Source: Streptomyces sp. WMMB 322 (GTDB taxonomy: Bacteria > Actinomycetota > Actinomycetes > Streptomycetales > Streptomycetaceae). From it: a stretch of DNA of 64,000 bases. The DNA is taken from positions 16,293 through 80,292 of the forward strand of contig NZ_FMHI01000024.1 in NCBI RefSeq assembly GCF_900090145.1, given 5' to 3'. Shown here piece after piece: positions 7,892-16,535 of the stretch (position 1 is the first letter of the stretch; each line of letters starts with the position of its first letter). A program made the translations under genes and the position numbers. A model generated the notes under the pieces. That model did not search any database. It was given only the letters and a program-made list of their open reading frames with translations, and was not told the DNA's origin.

Positions 7892-8709
7892 CGGTGAGCT
7901 TCTTCCTGGACGCGTGGACGTGGCTGATCACGGGCGCCAACTGGACCGGCGGCGACGGCGCGACGCACCGGCTCGCCGAGCATCTCTTCCTCACCGTCGT
8001 CTGCCTCGGCATCGCCTGCGCCGTCGCCCTGCCCGTCGCCCTGTGGCTCGGGCACGTGGGGCGGGGCGGCGCGCTCGCCGTCAACATCTCCAACGTCGGC
8101 CGTGCGGTGCCCACATTCGCGGTGCTCGTCCTGCTGACGCTGAGCCCTCTCGGCAGGCTCGGCGACGTGCCCACGATCATCGCGCTGGTGCTCTTCGCGA
8201 TTCCGCCGCTGCTCACGAACGCCTACGTCGGGATGCGCGAGGCCGACCGTGACGTGGTGGAGGCGGCCCGCGGAATGGGCATGTCCGGATGGCAGCTGCT
8301 GGGACGGGTCGAAGTGCCGCTTGCCTTCCCGCTGATCATGACGGGCGTGAGGTCGGCCGCCGTACAGGTCGTGGCGACGGCGACGCTGGCCGCGCTGCCC
8401 GGCGGCGGCGGGCTCGGCCGGATCATCACGGCCGGCTTCGGGACGTACGACACCCCGCAGGTCGTCGCCGGCGCGGCACTCGTCGCGGCGCTCGCCCTGC
8501 TGGTGGAGGGCGTGCTGGTGGTGGCCGAGCGGCTGCTGGACCCGATGCGCGGCCGTCGCACGAGCGGGAAGGCACGGGGCCGCGGAAGGCCGGGGAGAAC
8601 CGGCTCCGAATCCCCTCCGCCCTCGCCTTCGTCGCCTTCTTCGTCGCACTCCCCTTCGTCGCCCTCGGGCTTCGATGAAAAGGTGATTTCCGCCCGGCCG
8701 ACGTCCTGA
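7888..8709 (+). CDS. OpuC-type ABC transporter permease 2
   Basis: A 273-residue permease with helices around HLFLTVVCLGIACAVALPVAL, VPTFAVLVLLTL and TIIALVLFAIPPLL. It has an EAA loop (VVEAARGMGMSGWQLLGRVE) and the late ALPGGGGLGRIITAGFG. The C-terminal 45 residues are Ser/Pro/Arg-rich and probably unstructured. It should pair with the preceding permease to form the channel, driven by the divergently encoded ATPase. The GTG start overlaps the previous stop. Confidence 0.9.
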   Translation: MTVSFFLDAWTWLITGANWTGGDGATHRLAEHLFLTVVCLGIACAVALPVALWLGHVGRGGALAVNISNVGRAVPTFAVLVLLTLSPLGRLGDVPTIIALVLFAIPPLLTNAYVGMREADRDVVEAARGMGMSGWQLLGRVEVPLAFPLIMTGVRSAAVQVVATATLAALPGGGGLGRIITAGFGTYDTPQVVAGAALVAALALLVEGVLVVAERLLDPMRGRRTSGKARGRGRPGRTGSESPPPSPSSPSSSHSPSSPSGFDEKVISARPTS

Positions 8710-8789
8710 CCGATGACGAGCGACAACTCCCTGGCCCTGGGGTTCCGATGCCTGGGGTGACACCCGTACCCCTGACACGAACGGTGGAC

Positions 8790-9782
8790 ATGATGAACGA
8801 GGCAGCAACAGCGAAGCCGGACCGGAAGCCCCGCAGGGCGCGCACCCTGCTCGCCGCGGGCGGCGCGGTGGCCGTTCTGGCCACGGCCCTGACCGCGTGC
8901 GGCGGAAACAGCCTGGAGAAGGAGGGCGGCGGCTCCGCCGACGGCGGCTCCAAGGGCGAACTGGTCGTCGGCTCGGCCGGATTCACCGAGTCGCAGATCA
9001 TGGCGGAGATGTACTCGCAGCTGCTCACCAAGGCCGGCTACAGCACGTCGATCAGCAAGCTGAAGAACCGCGAGCTGTACGAACCGGCCCTGGAGAAGGG
9101 CGAGATCGACGTCGTGCCGGAGTACGCGGCGACCCTCGCCGAATTCCTCAACGCCAAGGAGAACGGGCCCAAGGCGAAGCCCGTCGCATCCAGTGACGTC
9201 GGGAAGACGACCGCCGCGCTGGAGAAGCTCGCGAAGCCGCGCGGGCTGAAGGTGCTGCCCGCCGGTGACGCCGTGGACCAGAACGCCTTCGCGGTCACCG
9301 AGGAGTTCGCGAAGAAGCACAAGCTCAAGACCCTCTCGGACCTCGGCAGGTCGGGCGAGAAGATCAAGCTCGCGGCGAGCGACGAGTGCGAGGAGCGGCC
9401 CTTCTGCCGCCCCGGCCTGGAGAAGACCTACGACATCGACATCACCGGCATCGACCCCAAGGGCGTCGGGACGACGCAGGCGAAGGAGGCCGTCAAGGAC
9501 GGCACCGACCAGATGGTGCTGACGACCACGACCGATGCCACTCTCGAGGACTTCGGGCTCGTGCTCCTCAAGGACGACAAGGGCCTGCAGAACGCGGACA
9601 ACGTCCTGCCGGTCGTCAACGCGAAGAAGGCGGGCGGCGAGAAGGTCTCCGCGGCGCTCGAGAAGCTGACGCAGGTCCTGACCACCAAGGACCTCACCGA
9701 CCTCAACAGGAAGGTGGACGCGGAGCGGCAGAAGCCGAAGGACGTCGCCGAGGAGTACCTCAAGGCGAAGAATCTCCTCTGA
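8790..9782 (+). CDS. OpuC-type substrate-binding lipoprotein
   Basis: A 330-residue binding protein for quaternary-amine osmoprotectants (glycine betaine/choline/carnitine class; the exact ligand cannot be read). It has a twin-Arg-containing signal region KPRRARTLLAAGG, a hydrophobic core AVAVLATALTAC and a lipobox LTAC, whose Cys would be lipidated. The mature part starts with a Gly/Ser linker and carries LVVGSAGFTESQIMAEMYSQ, typical of OpuAC/ProX-type proteins. I prefer the tandem ATG at 8790 to an ATG 14 codons upstream because it gives a normal signal peptide. Confidence 0.92.
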   Translation: MMNEAATAKPDRKPRRARTLLAAGGAVAVLATALTACGGNSLEKEGGGSADGGSKGELVVGSAGFTESQIMAEMYSQLLTKAGYSTSISKLKNRELYEPALEKGEIDVVPEYAATLAEFLNAKENGPKAKPVASSDVGKTTAALEKLAKPRGLKVLPAGDAVDQNAFAVTEEFAKKHKLKTLSDLGRSGEKIKLAASDECEERPFCRPGLEKTYDIDITGIDPKGVGTTQAKEAVKDGTDQMVLTTTTDATLEDFGLVLLKDDKGLQNADNVLPVVNAKKAGGEKVSAALEKLTQVLTTKDLTDLNRKVDAERQKPKDVAEEYLKAKNLL

Positions 9783-10198
9783 GGGCCGGGCCCGGAGAGC
9801 GGCCGGCCATCGCGTACTCGAAGTCCTGGGCGTGCAGGGCAATCGCGTCCGGGATGTCCCGGGCGTGCACGGCGATCGAGTACGGGAAGTCCCGGGCGAG
9901 CCCGGTCCGGGGAGCGCCGCGGGGCGTACGGCGGGCCCGGGGCACGGAAGTCCCGGGCGCGTACGGCGAGTCCGTGGGCGTGCGGGATGTCCGGCGCGTG
10001 CGGGATGTCCGACCGGCTTTTCGCGGAGTTCCGTGAGGCGTTCTCGGACGTATTTCCGGCCACGGGCGCGGGGTTGCCGGAGCGAGGAATTCCAGAAGGG
10101 GACAGCGGAGGCGAAAGAGGACAGCGACGGGTTGTGGCGGGGTAACAATGCCCCATGTCCGGTGCCTGATCGGAGTCTTGCAAGGTACATTCCAGGCC
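9783..10198. repeat. Spacer with 33-bp imperfect tandem repeats
   Basis: Three diverged copies of a 33-bp unit lie at 9810-9842, 9843-9875 and 9876-9908, each built on a (t)cgcgt...gtcc(t/c)gggcgtgc core. Shorter fragments of the same motif recur to about 10015. No convincing gene is present on either strand. The far end carries the promoter of the coiled-coil protein gene. Confidence 0.5.
10186..10191 (+). promoter_or_regulatory. -10 box of the coiled-coil protein gene (leaderless)
   Basis: TACATT ends 7 nt before the ATG at 10199, and no ribosome-binding site intervenes. This supports that ATG over one 17 codons upstream. Confidence 0.5.
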
Positions 10199-12667
10199 AT
10201 GCCTCGTGGACGTCATCGCCATTCGCAGCCACTGCACCGGGTCCTCGCCCCGGCAACTGTCACGGTGGCGGCTCTGCTCTGCGCGGGAGCCGCCTGGCTG
10301 TTCGGCGAAGCCGGCGTCGGCGACGTGGAAACGGTGCTGCTCAGGGCGTGTGCGGCCGGTGCCGCCGTCGCGGCCGTGACCGGTGCCGTACTGCTGCGGG
10401 CCTGGGACCGGGCGGCGGGCAAGCGGGTCGGCGAGCTCAAGGCCAAGCAGGCGAGCACGGAGTGGCGCGCCGAGGAGCGGCAGGCGGAACTGGAGGGCCA
10501 ACTCGAGGAGGCCCGCCAGGGACGTGAGAAGACACGCGGCAGGCTTCGCGACAAGCGTGCCGAACTGGCCCAGCTGCGCAACGAACACGCGGACCTCCTG
10601 CGCCGCTACGCGACCGCCGAGACGGAGCGTGCGAGCGCGCTGGAGGGGCGGCGGCAGCTGCAACTGGAGTCCGGCGAGCCGACCAAGGCGCTGGCCGCAT
10701 CGGCCACGGACCACCGCCATCCGTCGGGCGCCCCGACTCCGCTGACCTATCTCCAGGCGAACGAGGCGCTGCGCAACCTCAGCCGGAACCTCGCGCGGCG
10801 GAATGAACGCGAGGAACAGGAACGCGAGGAGCGGCAACAGGAGGAACTGGAACGGCAGGAGAGGCTCCGCAGGGAGCGCGAACTGCGCGAGCAGGAGCGC
10901 GAGGCCGTGCGACAGGCTGCGCTGCACAAGCCGGGGGCCGCGGTCGAGGAGCGCAGGCCGGCCGAACCGGAGGTCGCGAAATTCGACTTCTTCGGCACCG
11001 CGGGCACGGCCAGGCCGAAGCGGCGCGCAAAGAGGCTCTCCGCCACACAGGGAGCACAGGGCGCCTCGTCCGCCCCGTCCAGGGCTGCACGTGAACCCCG
11101 CGAGGCCTCCGAGCTGTTCGAACTCCGTGAGCCGCGTGAGCCCGGTGAGAGGCGTGAGCCCGGTGAGGGGCGTGAGCCGGGTGATGCGCCCGAGCAGCCT
11201 CGCGGCGTCGAGAAGTCCGGGGTGCCGGAGAAGTCCGGGGCGCCGGATACGTCCGACGCGGCCGGTACGCAGGAGGTTCCCCCGCCCGCGGTCAACGGCC
11301 GTGCGGCGCAGCCGGAAGCGGGACGTACGAGCAGGGGCGCCGGCGCGAACGGCACGAACGGCGCGAACGGCACGAACACGGGAAGAGTGAAGGGGCGGGG
11401 CACCCGGTACGTCCCGGGGAAGCCGCCCGCGTCGTCCGGGAAGCCGGACGGTACCGGCACGGAGGGCACGGAGGGCACGGACGCGCCGGAGGCGAAGCGG
11501 CCCGGGAAGCCCGGTGAGCCCGCGAAGGCCGAGGCGTCCACGGAGCCCGGCACGGACGCCGACGGGAGCGCCGGAAAGGCCGGTTCGGGCGCCTCTGCTC
11601 CGGGCGCACGCTCCGCGCGGAAGCAACCGGAAGCCGGTTCGGGCTCGTCGTCGGCCGTGCCGGACAGTTCGCCGGGTAAGCCGGACCGTTCGCCCGGTAA
11701 GCACGCCAAGCGGGACGAGGTCACGCGTGACGAGTCCTCGGGGTCCGCGGAGTCCTCGGGGTCCGCGGAGCAGGTGGAGCCGTCGGGGGTGTCGGAGTCC
11801 TCGGAACCGTCCGGGACGTCGAAGCGGGCGGAACCCTCGAAGTCGTCGGCCTCCTCGGTCTCGTCGGCCTCGTCGGACCTGTCGGGACCTGGTGCGGCGG
11901 GCTCCGGAGGTACGGAGCGGCGGTCGGCACCCAAGTCCCCCCGACGGGGGGCGGCTTCCCGTTCCGCGTCCGGCTCGGGCTCCGGGTCCGGCAGCTCATC
12001 CGCGAAGGCGGCGGACGCGCCGAGCGGTACGAACGACGCCCCTGGAACCGCCCCAAAGGCCGGGAAGGGGCCGGACGAGAGCAAGTCCGGGGCGGAAGAC
12101 ACCGGATTAGCCGAGCCCGAAGCCGACTCTCAGCCGGAGAGGGGGACTGGGAAAGACTCCTCCGGGACTGTGAAGGGCCCCTCCTCGAAGGAGAAGGACT
12201 CCTCCGCAAGCGAGAACGACTCCTCCGCGAGGGGGAAGGACTCCTCCGCCGCGGACAAAGAGAGTTCTGCGGGGTCGGCCGCCGGGTCCGGCGCGACCGC
12301 GAAGTCGGATCCCTCCGCGAAGTCCGGTTCCCCCTCGGCGGATTCCGGCTCCGGAAAGCCGAAGCCGAAGCCGGAGTCCAAGCCGAAGCCGAAGTCCGAG
12401 AAGGGACCGGAGACCGACAAGCCATCGGGGCTCGACAAGGAATCGGGTCGCGACGAGGAATCGGAAGCCAGGGCGAAGCCGGAGTCCGGCAAGGAGCCGG
12501 AAACCGAGTCCGAGTCCCAGTCCGAGCCTGAGTCCGGGTCCGGGTCGAGCGCGGACAAGGCAGCCGACTCTGAATCCGGAACGAAGTCGGGGCGTTCCGC
12601 GCCGAATCCCCGTAAGCCGGCGGGCTCCAAGCCCAAGTCGGACACGGGTGTGCGCAACGTCGGCTGA
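10199..12667 (+). CDS. Membrane protein with coiled coil and very long low-complexity tail
   Basis: An 822-residue protein whose function I do not recognise. Two hydrophobic helices sit near the N-terminus (VLAPATVTVAALLCAGAAWL and LLRACAAGAAVAAVTGAVLL). A charged coiled coil follows (about residues 75-150) and then a second Glu/Arg heptad-like block (EEQEREERQQEELERQERL). The remaining 570 or so residues are Ser/Gly/Pro/Glu/Lys-rich, with short repeats such as ANGTNGANGTN, SGSAESSGSAE and PKPKPESKPKPK. The layout suggests a membrane-anchored scaffold with a disordered tail. It converges on nuoD2, 43 bp away. Confidence 0.75.
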   Translation: MPRGRHRHSQPLHRVLAPATVTVAALLCAGAAWLFGEAGVGDVETVLLRACAAGAAVAAVTGAVLLRAWDRAAGKRVGELKAKQASTEWRAEERQAELEGQLEEARQGREKTRGRLRDKRAELAQLRNEHADLLRRYATAETERASALEGRRQLQLESGEPTKALAASATDHRHPSGAPTPLTYLQANEALRNLSRNLARRNEREEQEREERQQEELERQERLRRERELREQEREAVRQAALHKPGAAVEERRPAEPEVAKFDFFGTAGTARPKRRAKRLSATQGAQGASSAPSRAAREPREASELFELREPREPGERREPGEGREPGDAPEQPRGVEKSGVPEKSGAPDTSDAAGTQEVPPPAVNGRAAQPEAGRTSRGAGANGTNGANGTNTGRVKGRGTRYVPGKPPASSGKPDGTGTEGTEGTDAPEAKRPGKPGEPAKAEASTEPGTDADGSAGKAGSGASAPGARSARKQPEAGSGSSSAVPDSSPGKPDRSPGKHAKRDEVTRDESSGSAESSGSAEQVEPSGVSESSEPSGTSKRAEPSKSSASSVSSASSDLSGPGAAGSGGTERRSAPKSPRRGAASRSASGSGSGSGSSSAKAADAPSGTNDAPGTAPKAGKGPDESKSGAEDTGLAEPEADSQPERGTGKDSSGTVKGPSSKEKDSSASENDSSARGKDSSAADKESSAGSAAGSGATAKSDPSAKSGSPSADSGSGKPKPKPESKPKPKSEKGPETDKPSGLDKESGRDEESEARAKPESGKEPETESESQSEPESGSGSSADKAADSESGTKSGRSAPNPRKPAGSKPKSDTGVRNVG

Positions 12668-12710
12668 CGGAGCCGCCGAACCGCTGCGCCGGCGCGGCGG
12701 TCGGCGTGGG

Positions 12711-13904
12711 CTACTTGTCGATGTCGCCCACCACGAAGAAGAACGACCCCAGGATCGCGACCATGTCGGCGACCAGCGTCCCCGGAAGCAGCTCCGTCAG
12801 TGCCTGGATGTTGTTGAACGAGGCCGAACGCAGCTTGAGCCGGTACGGCGTCTTCTCTCCCTTGGAGACCAGGTAGTAGCCGTTGAGGCCGAGCGGGTTC
12901 TCCGTCCAGGCGTACGTGGCTCCCTCCGGCGCCTTCAGCACCTTCGGGAGCCGCTGGTTGACGGGACCGGGCGGCAGCTGCGAGAGACGGTCGAGGCACG
13001 CGTCCGCGAGGTCGAGCGAGTTGTGCGCCTGTTCCAGCAGCACTTCGAAGCGGGCGAGGCAGTCGCCCTCGGTCCGCGTGACGACCTGGAGCGTGTCCCG
13101 CAGCTCTCCGTACGCCAGATACGGCTCGTCGCGGCGGAGGTCGAAGTCGACGCCGGAAGCGCGTGCGATGGGGCCGCTAACCCCGTAGGCGTGCGCGGTC
13201 GCCCGGTCGAGGACCCCCACGCCGCGAGTGCGCCCGCGGAAGATCTCGTTGCCCGTCACCAACCGGTCGAAGACCCCCATCCGCGACCGCACGTCGGCGA
13301 CGGCCTGCCTGGCCCGGCCCTGCCAGCCGGCCGGAAGGTCCTCCTTCAGGCCGCCGACCCGGTTGAACATGTAGTGCATCCGGCCGCCGGAGATCTCCTC
13401 CATGACGTGCTGAAGCTCCTCGCGCTCGCGGAACGCGTGGAAGACGGGCGTGATACCGCCCAGTTCCAGCGGATACGAGCCGAGGAACATCAAGTGGTTC
13501 AGGACGCGGTTGAGTTCGGCCAGCAGCGTGCGCGTCCACACGGCACGCTCGGGAACCTCCATGCCGAGCATGCGCTCGACGGCGAGTACCACGCCGAGTT
13601 CGTTCGAGAAGGCGGACAGCCAGTCGTGGCGATTGGCGAGGACGATGATCTGCCGGTAGTCGCGGGCCTCGAACAGCTTCTCCGCGCCGCGGTGCATATA
13701 GCCGACGACGGGTTCGACCTCACTGATCAACTCGCCGTCGAGGACGAGCCGCAACCGCAGGACGCCGTGCGTCGAGGGGTGCTGGGGGCCGATGTTGAGC
13801 ACCATGTCGGAGCTCTCCGCGGCACCGCCGATGCCGACCGTGGTCTGCTTGCCCGGGCCGTCCGGTGCCGCCGCGGTGCCGTCCGTCATCGTCCGCTGAC
13901 TCAT
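12711..13904 (-). CDS. nuoD2: Orphan NADH-quinone oxidoreductase subunit D-like protein
   Basis: A 397-residue homologue of the 49-kDa (NuoD) subunit of complex I. It shows LNIGPQHPSTHGVLRLRL, VGYMHRGAEKLFEARDY, LANRHDWLSAFSNELG and the C-terminal LGSFFFVVGDIDK. No other nuo gene is in the window, so it is a stand-alone paralogue, as known at the equivalent place in Streptomyces. Its role is unclear: it may replace NuoD under some condition or belong to another NuoD-like complex. The ATG chosen lies 5 codons upstream of a second ATG; neither has a strong ribosome-binding site. Confidence 0.9.
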   Translation of the reverse strand: MSQRTMTDGTAAAPDGPGKQTTVGIGGAAESSDMVLNIGPQHPSTHGVLRLRLVLDGELISEVEPVVGYMHRGAEKLFEARDYRQIIVLANRHDWLSAFSNELGVVLAVERMLGMEVPERAVWTRTLLAELNRVLNHLMFLGSYPLELGGITPVFHAFREREELQHVMEEISGGRMHYMFNRVGGLKEDLPAGWQGRARQAVADVRSRMGVFDRLVTGNEIFRGRTRGVGVLDRATAHAYGVSGPIARASGVDFDLRRDEPYLAYGELRDTLQVVTRTEGDCLARFEVLLEQAHNSLDLADACLDRLSQLPPGPVNQRLPKVLKAPEGATYAWTENPLGLNGYYLVSKGEKTPYRLKLRSASFNNIQALTELLPGTLVADMVAILGSFFFVVGDIDK

Positions 13905-13988
13905 GGACTCAGTGTCCCACCCGCTTGTTCGAGGTCTCCCGGCGGCGGTGTATCTCCCGGAGCCTGCCCTTGGCCGCTGACCCGGCCG

Positions 13989-13994
13989 TAAGGT
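13989..13994 (+). promoter_or_regulatory. -10 box of the PH-domain operon (leaderless)
   Basis: TAAGGT ends 6 nt before the ATG at 14001 with no ribosome-binding site between. Confidence 0.55.
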
Positions 13995-14000
13995 GGCTGC

Positions 14001-14672
14001 ATGACGACGGGGACGGGGATGTCCGACGCGGGGAAGGACCCGAAGAGCGTCTCGCGGGACGACTCGGGTCACCTCGCGCGCGACTCGGGTCACGGACCGG
14101 GGAACGGCTCGCACGGCGCCGGGACCGGGCCGGGCAGCACCGGGCCGGGCCTCGCCGGGCCGTCCGAGCCGGTGGGCGGGCACGAACCGGAGAACGAACC
14201 GGAGCACGAACCGGAGCGCTGGAGCGGCGTCGAACGAGCGCTGCTGCGGATGCGCCGGGTGGTGCTGCTGAGCACGCTGCTTCCGCTCGCAGCCGTAACG
14301 GCCGGCGTCCTCTGGCCGGTGGCCGGCCCGGCGTGGGCCGCCCTCGCGCTGCTGCCGTCCGCCGCCGCAGCGTGGGGCTGGGGCGCGCTGGAGCGCAACT
14401 GGCGCTCCTGGCGGTACGCGGAGCGCGCCGACGACCTGCTCATCAGCCGAGGCGTGCTCTGGCGGGAGCTGACGGTGGTGCCGTACGGGCGCATGCAGCT
14501 CGTGGAGGTGACGTCCGGACCGCTCGAGCGGCGCTACGGCCTCGCACGCGTCCAGCTGCACACCGCCGCAGCCACGACCGACGCCGCGATCCCGGGTCTC
14601 GTGCCGGACGAGGCGGAACGCCTGCGCGACAGGCTCACGGAGCTCGGCGGCGCCAGGTCGGCAGGACTGTGA
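14001..14672 (+). CDS. Bacterial PH-domain (YdbS-like) membrane protein
   Basis: A 223-residue protein with a Gly/Glu-rich N-terminal tail of about 75 residues (EPENEPEHEPE). Two membrane helices follow (VVLLSTLLPLAAVTAGVLW and AWAALALLPSAAAAWGWGAL). The bacterial PH (bPH2) domain comes next, with RADDLLISRGVLWRELTVVPYGRMQLVEV and a late GLVPDEAERLRDRL. The gene ends 31 bp before a second, larger PH protein. Such YdbS/YdbT pairs form a complex in other bacteria, and I infer the same here. Function is unknown. Confidence 0.85.
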   Translation: MTTGTGMSDAGKDPKSVSRDDSGHLARDSGHGPGNGSHGAGTGPGSTGPGLAGPSEPVGGHEPENEPEHEPERWSGVERALLRMRRVVLLSTLLPLAAVTAGVLWPVAGPAWAALALLPSAAAAWGWGALERNWRSWRYAERADDLLISRGVLWRELTVVPYGRMQLVEVTSGPLERRYGLARVQLHTAAATTDAAIPGLVPDEAERLRDRLTELGGARSAGL

Positions 14673-14703
14673 GCGCCGTGGTGCTGGCGGCGGGCGCGCA
14701 GCC

Positions 14704-16473
14704 ATGACCGGAAAGGCGGAGGGTGGGGTGGACGGGACGGACAGGGCGGACGCGGTGAACGGAGCGGAACCGGTGGCCGGGGAACCCACCGGCACCGCCT
14801 CGGGCGCCGAATCCGGCACCGGCACCGCCCCGCGCACCGCATCCGGCACCGCCTCGGGCGCCGAATCCGGCACCGGCACCGCCCCCGGACGGGACACCGC
14901 CCGCGGCGAGGACACCGTCCCTGGAAAGGACACCCCCGGCAAGGACACCGGCAGCGCGCCCCCGCCGTCGGGCCGCCCCTCGCGCCGTCCGGAGGGGAAG
15001 CGGCTGCATCCCGTCACGCCCTGGCGTCGCGCCTGGGCTCCCGTCGCGGGACTGGTCGCCTTCTCGGTCCATGACTTCGAACGCACCCGCGAATGGTTCA
15101 CGCATCTGACGCCGGGCTGGCTCGCGGCGGCGTTCGCCGTGCTGCTCCCGGCGGCTGCGGCCTACGGCTTCTTCTCGTGGTGGTTCACCAGCTACCTCGT
15201 CACCGACACCGAACTGCGCATCCGTACGGGCCTGGTCTTCCGGCGCACCGCGCACATCCGGCTCGACCGCGTGCAGGCCGTCGACGTGGGGAGGCCACTG
15301 CTGGCCCGCGTCGCCGGAGTCGCCAAGCTCAAGCTGGACGTCGTGGGCACGGAGGCGAAGGACGAACTCGCCTTCCTCGGCGAGCGCGAGGCCGTCGACC
15401 TCCGAGCCGAACTGCTCGCCCGCGCCGCCGGGATCGCCCCGGAGGCCGCACCGGAGGCCGGTGAGGCCCCTGCCCGTCAGCTGCTGCGCGTCGGCACCCG
15501 CACGCTGGTCACGGGGCTGCTGCTCATGGGCACAGGCTGGGGCGCGCTGCTGATGATGCTCGCCGTACCGGTTCTCGTGTACTTCGCCAGCGGCAGCGTC
15601 CTGGGTGCCGTGGCAGCTCTGCTCCCCGCCCTCGGCGGTGTCTGGGCGAGTACGGGCGGCCGCTTCCTCAAGGAGTACGACTGGACGGTGGCCGAGTCGC
15701 CCGACGGCCTGCGCCTCGACCACGGCCTGCTGGACCGCGAGCACGCCACCGTGCCGCCGGGACGCGTGCAGTCCGTGCGCATCACCGAACCGCTGCTGTG
15801 GCGGCGCCGAGGCTGGGTGCGCGTCGAGCTGGAGATCGCGGGTGCGGGCAAGGACAAGGGCGGAGTGCTCATCCCCGTCGCCCCAAGGAGCGATGCGGCC
15901 GCCGTTCTCGCGCGCGTACTGCCCGGCGTCGACCTCGTGGCCGCCGCCGGGACCGCCGCTCCCGTCCCCCGCCGGGCACGCTGGTGCGTGCCGCTGGCGT
16001 GGCGCGGATACGGGCACGGGGCGACCGACGCCGTGTTCGTCACCCGCAGCGGGCTGATCAGGCGCCGGGTCACGCTCGTCCCGCACGCCAAGGTGCAGAG
16101 CGTGCGCTTCGTGCAGGGGCCGTGGGAGCGACGGATGCGGCTGGCGGACGTGGCCGTCGACCACGGCGCCAACGGATGGACGGCGGCCCGGCTGCGCGAC
16201 GCGGAGGAGGCACGGGCACTGGTGCACGCCCAGGCGGAACGCTCCCGTACGGGGCGGCGCGAGGCCCGTCCGGACCGCTGGATGACCGGCGCCCCGAGGC
16301 AGGGGCAGGAACGGGAACAGGGGCAGGATCAGGGGCAGGAACAGGGGCAGGAACAGGGACCGCGGGCCGCTGCCCCTGCGGGCGAGGCACCCGGCGGGCC
16401 CGCCACCGCACCGGACGAGGGCAGCCCAGCCGGATCGGCCGGATCATCCGGGTCGGCGGAACCAGCCGGATGA
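14704..16473 (+). CDS. Bacterial PH-domain (YdbT-like) membrane protein
   Basis: A 589-residue partner of the preceding gene. The first 100 residues are low complexity and contain a 41-bp direct repeat at a 54-bp period (14791 and 14845). The core has paired helices (WLAAAFAVLLPAAAAYGFFS; then TLVTGLLLMGTGWGALLMM with VLGAVAALLPALGGVWAS) and several bPH2 modules: RTGLVFRRTAHIRLDRVQAV, LDHGLLDREHATVPPGRVQS and FVTRSGLIRRRVTLVPHAKV. The tail has a Gln/Gly repeat encoded by a 12-bp motif. A role in envelope stress or export is possible but not shown. Confidence 0.85.
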   Translation: MTGKAEGGVDGTDRADAVNGAEPVAGEPTGTASGAESGTGTAPRTASGTASGAESGTGTAPGRDTARGEDTVPGKDTPGKDTGSAPPPSGRPSRRPEGKRLHPVTPWRRAWAPVAGLVAFSVHDFERTREWFTHLTPGWLAAAFAVLLPAAAAYGFFSWWFTSYLVTDTELRIRTGLVFRRTAHIRLDRVQAVDVGRPLLARVAGVAKLKLDVVGTEAKDELAFLGEREAVDLRAELLARAAGIAPEAAPEAGEAPARQLLRVGTRTLVTGLLLMGTGWGALLMMLAVPVLVYFASGSVLGAVAALLPALGGVWASTGGRFLKEYDWTVAESPDGLRLDHGLLDREHATVPPGRVQSVRITEPLLWRRRGWVRVELEIAGAGKDKGGVLIPVAPRSDAAAVLARVLPGVDLVAAAGTAAPVPRRARWCVPLAWRGYGHGATDAVFVTRSGLIRRRVTLVPHAKVQSVRFVQGPWERRMRLADVAVDHGANGWTAARLRDAEEARALVHAQAERSRTGRREARPDRWMTGAPRQGQEREQGQDQGQEQGQEQGPRAAAPAGEAPGGPATAPDEGSPAGSAGSSGSAEPAG

Positions 16474-16500
16474 GCCCGATGAGCCCGGCCGGCCCAACGA

Positions 16501-16525
16501 GCCCGGCCCGCCCGAGGAGCCGGGC
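16501..16525. terminator. Hairpin between convergent PH-domain and methyltransferase genes
   Basis: GCCCGGC and GCCGGGC pair around an 11-nt loop in the 62-bp gap between two convergent genes. There is no U-run, as is common for actinomycete terminators. Confidence 0.5.
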
Positions 16526-16535
16526 CGGCGCCGGG

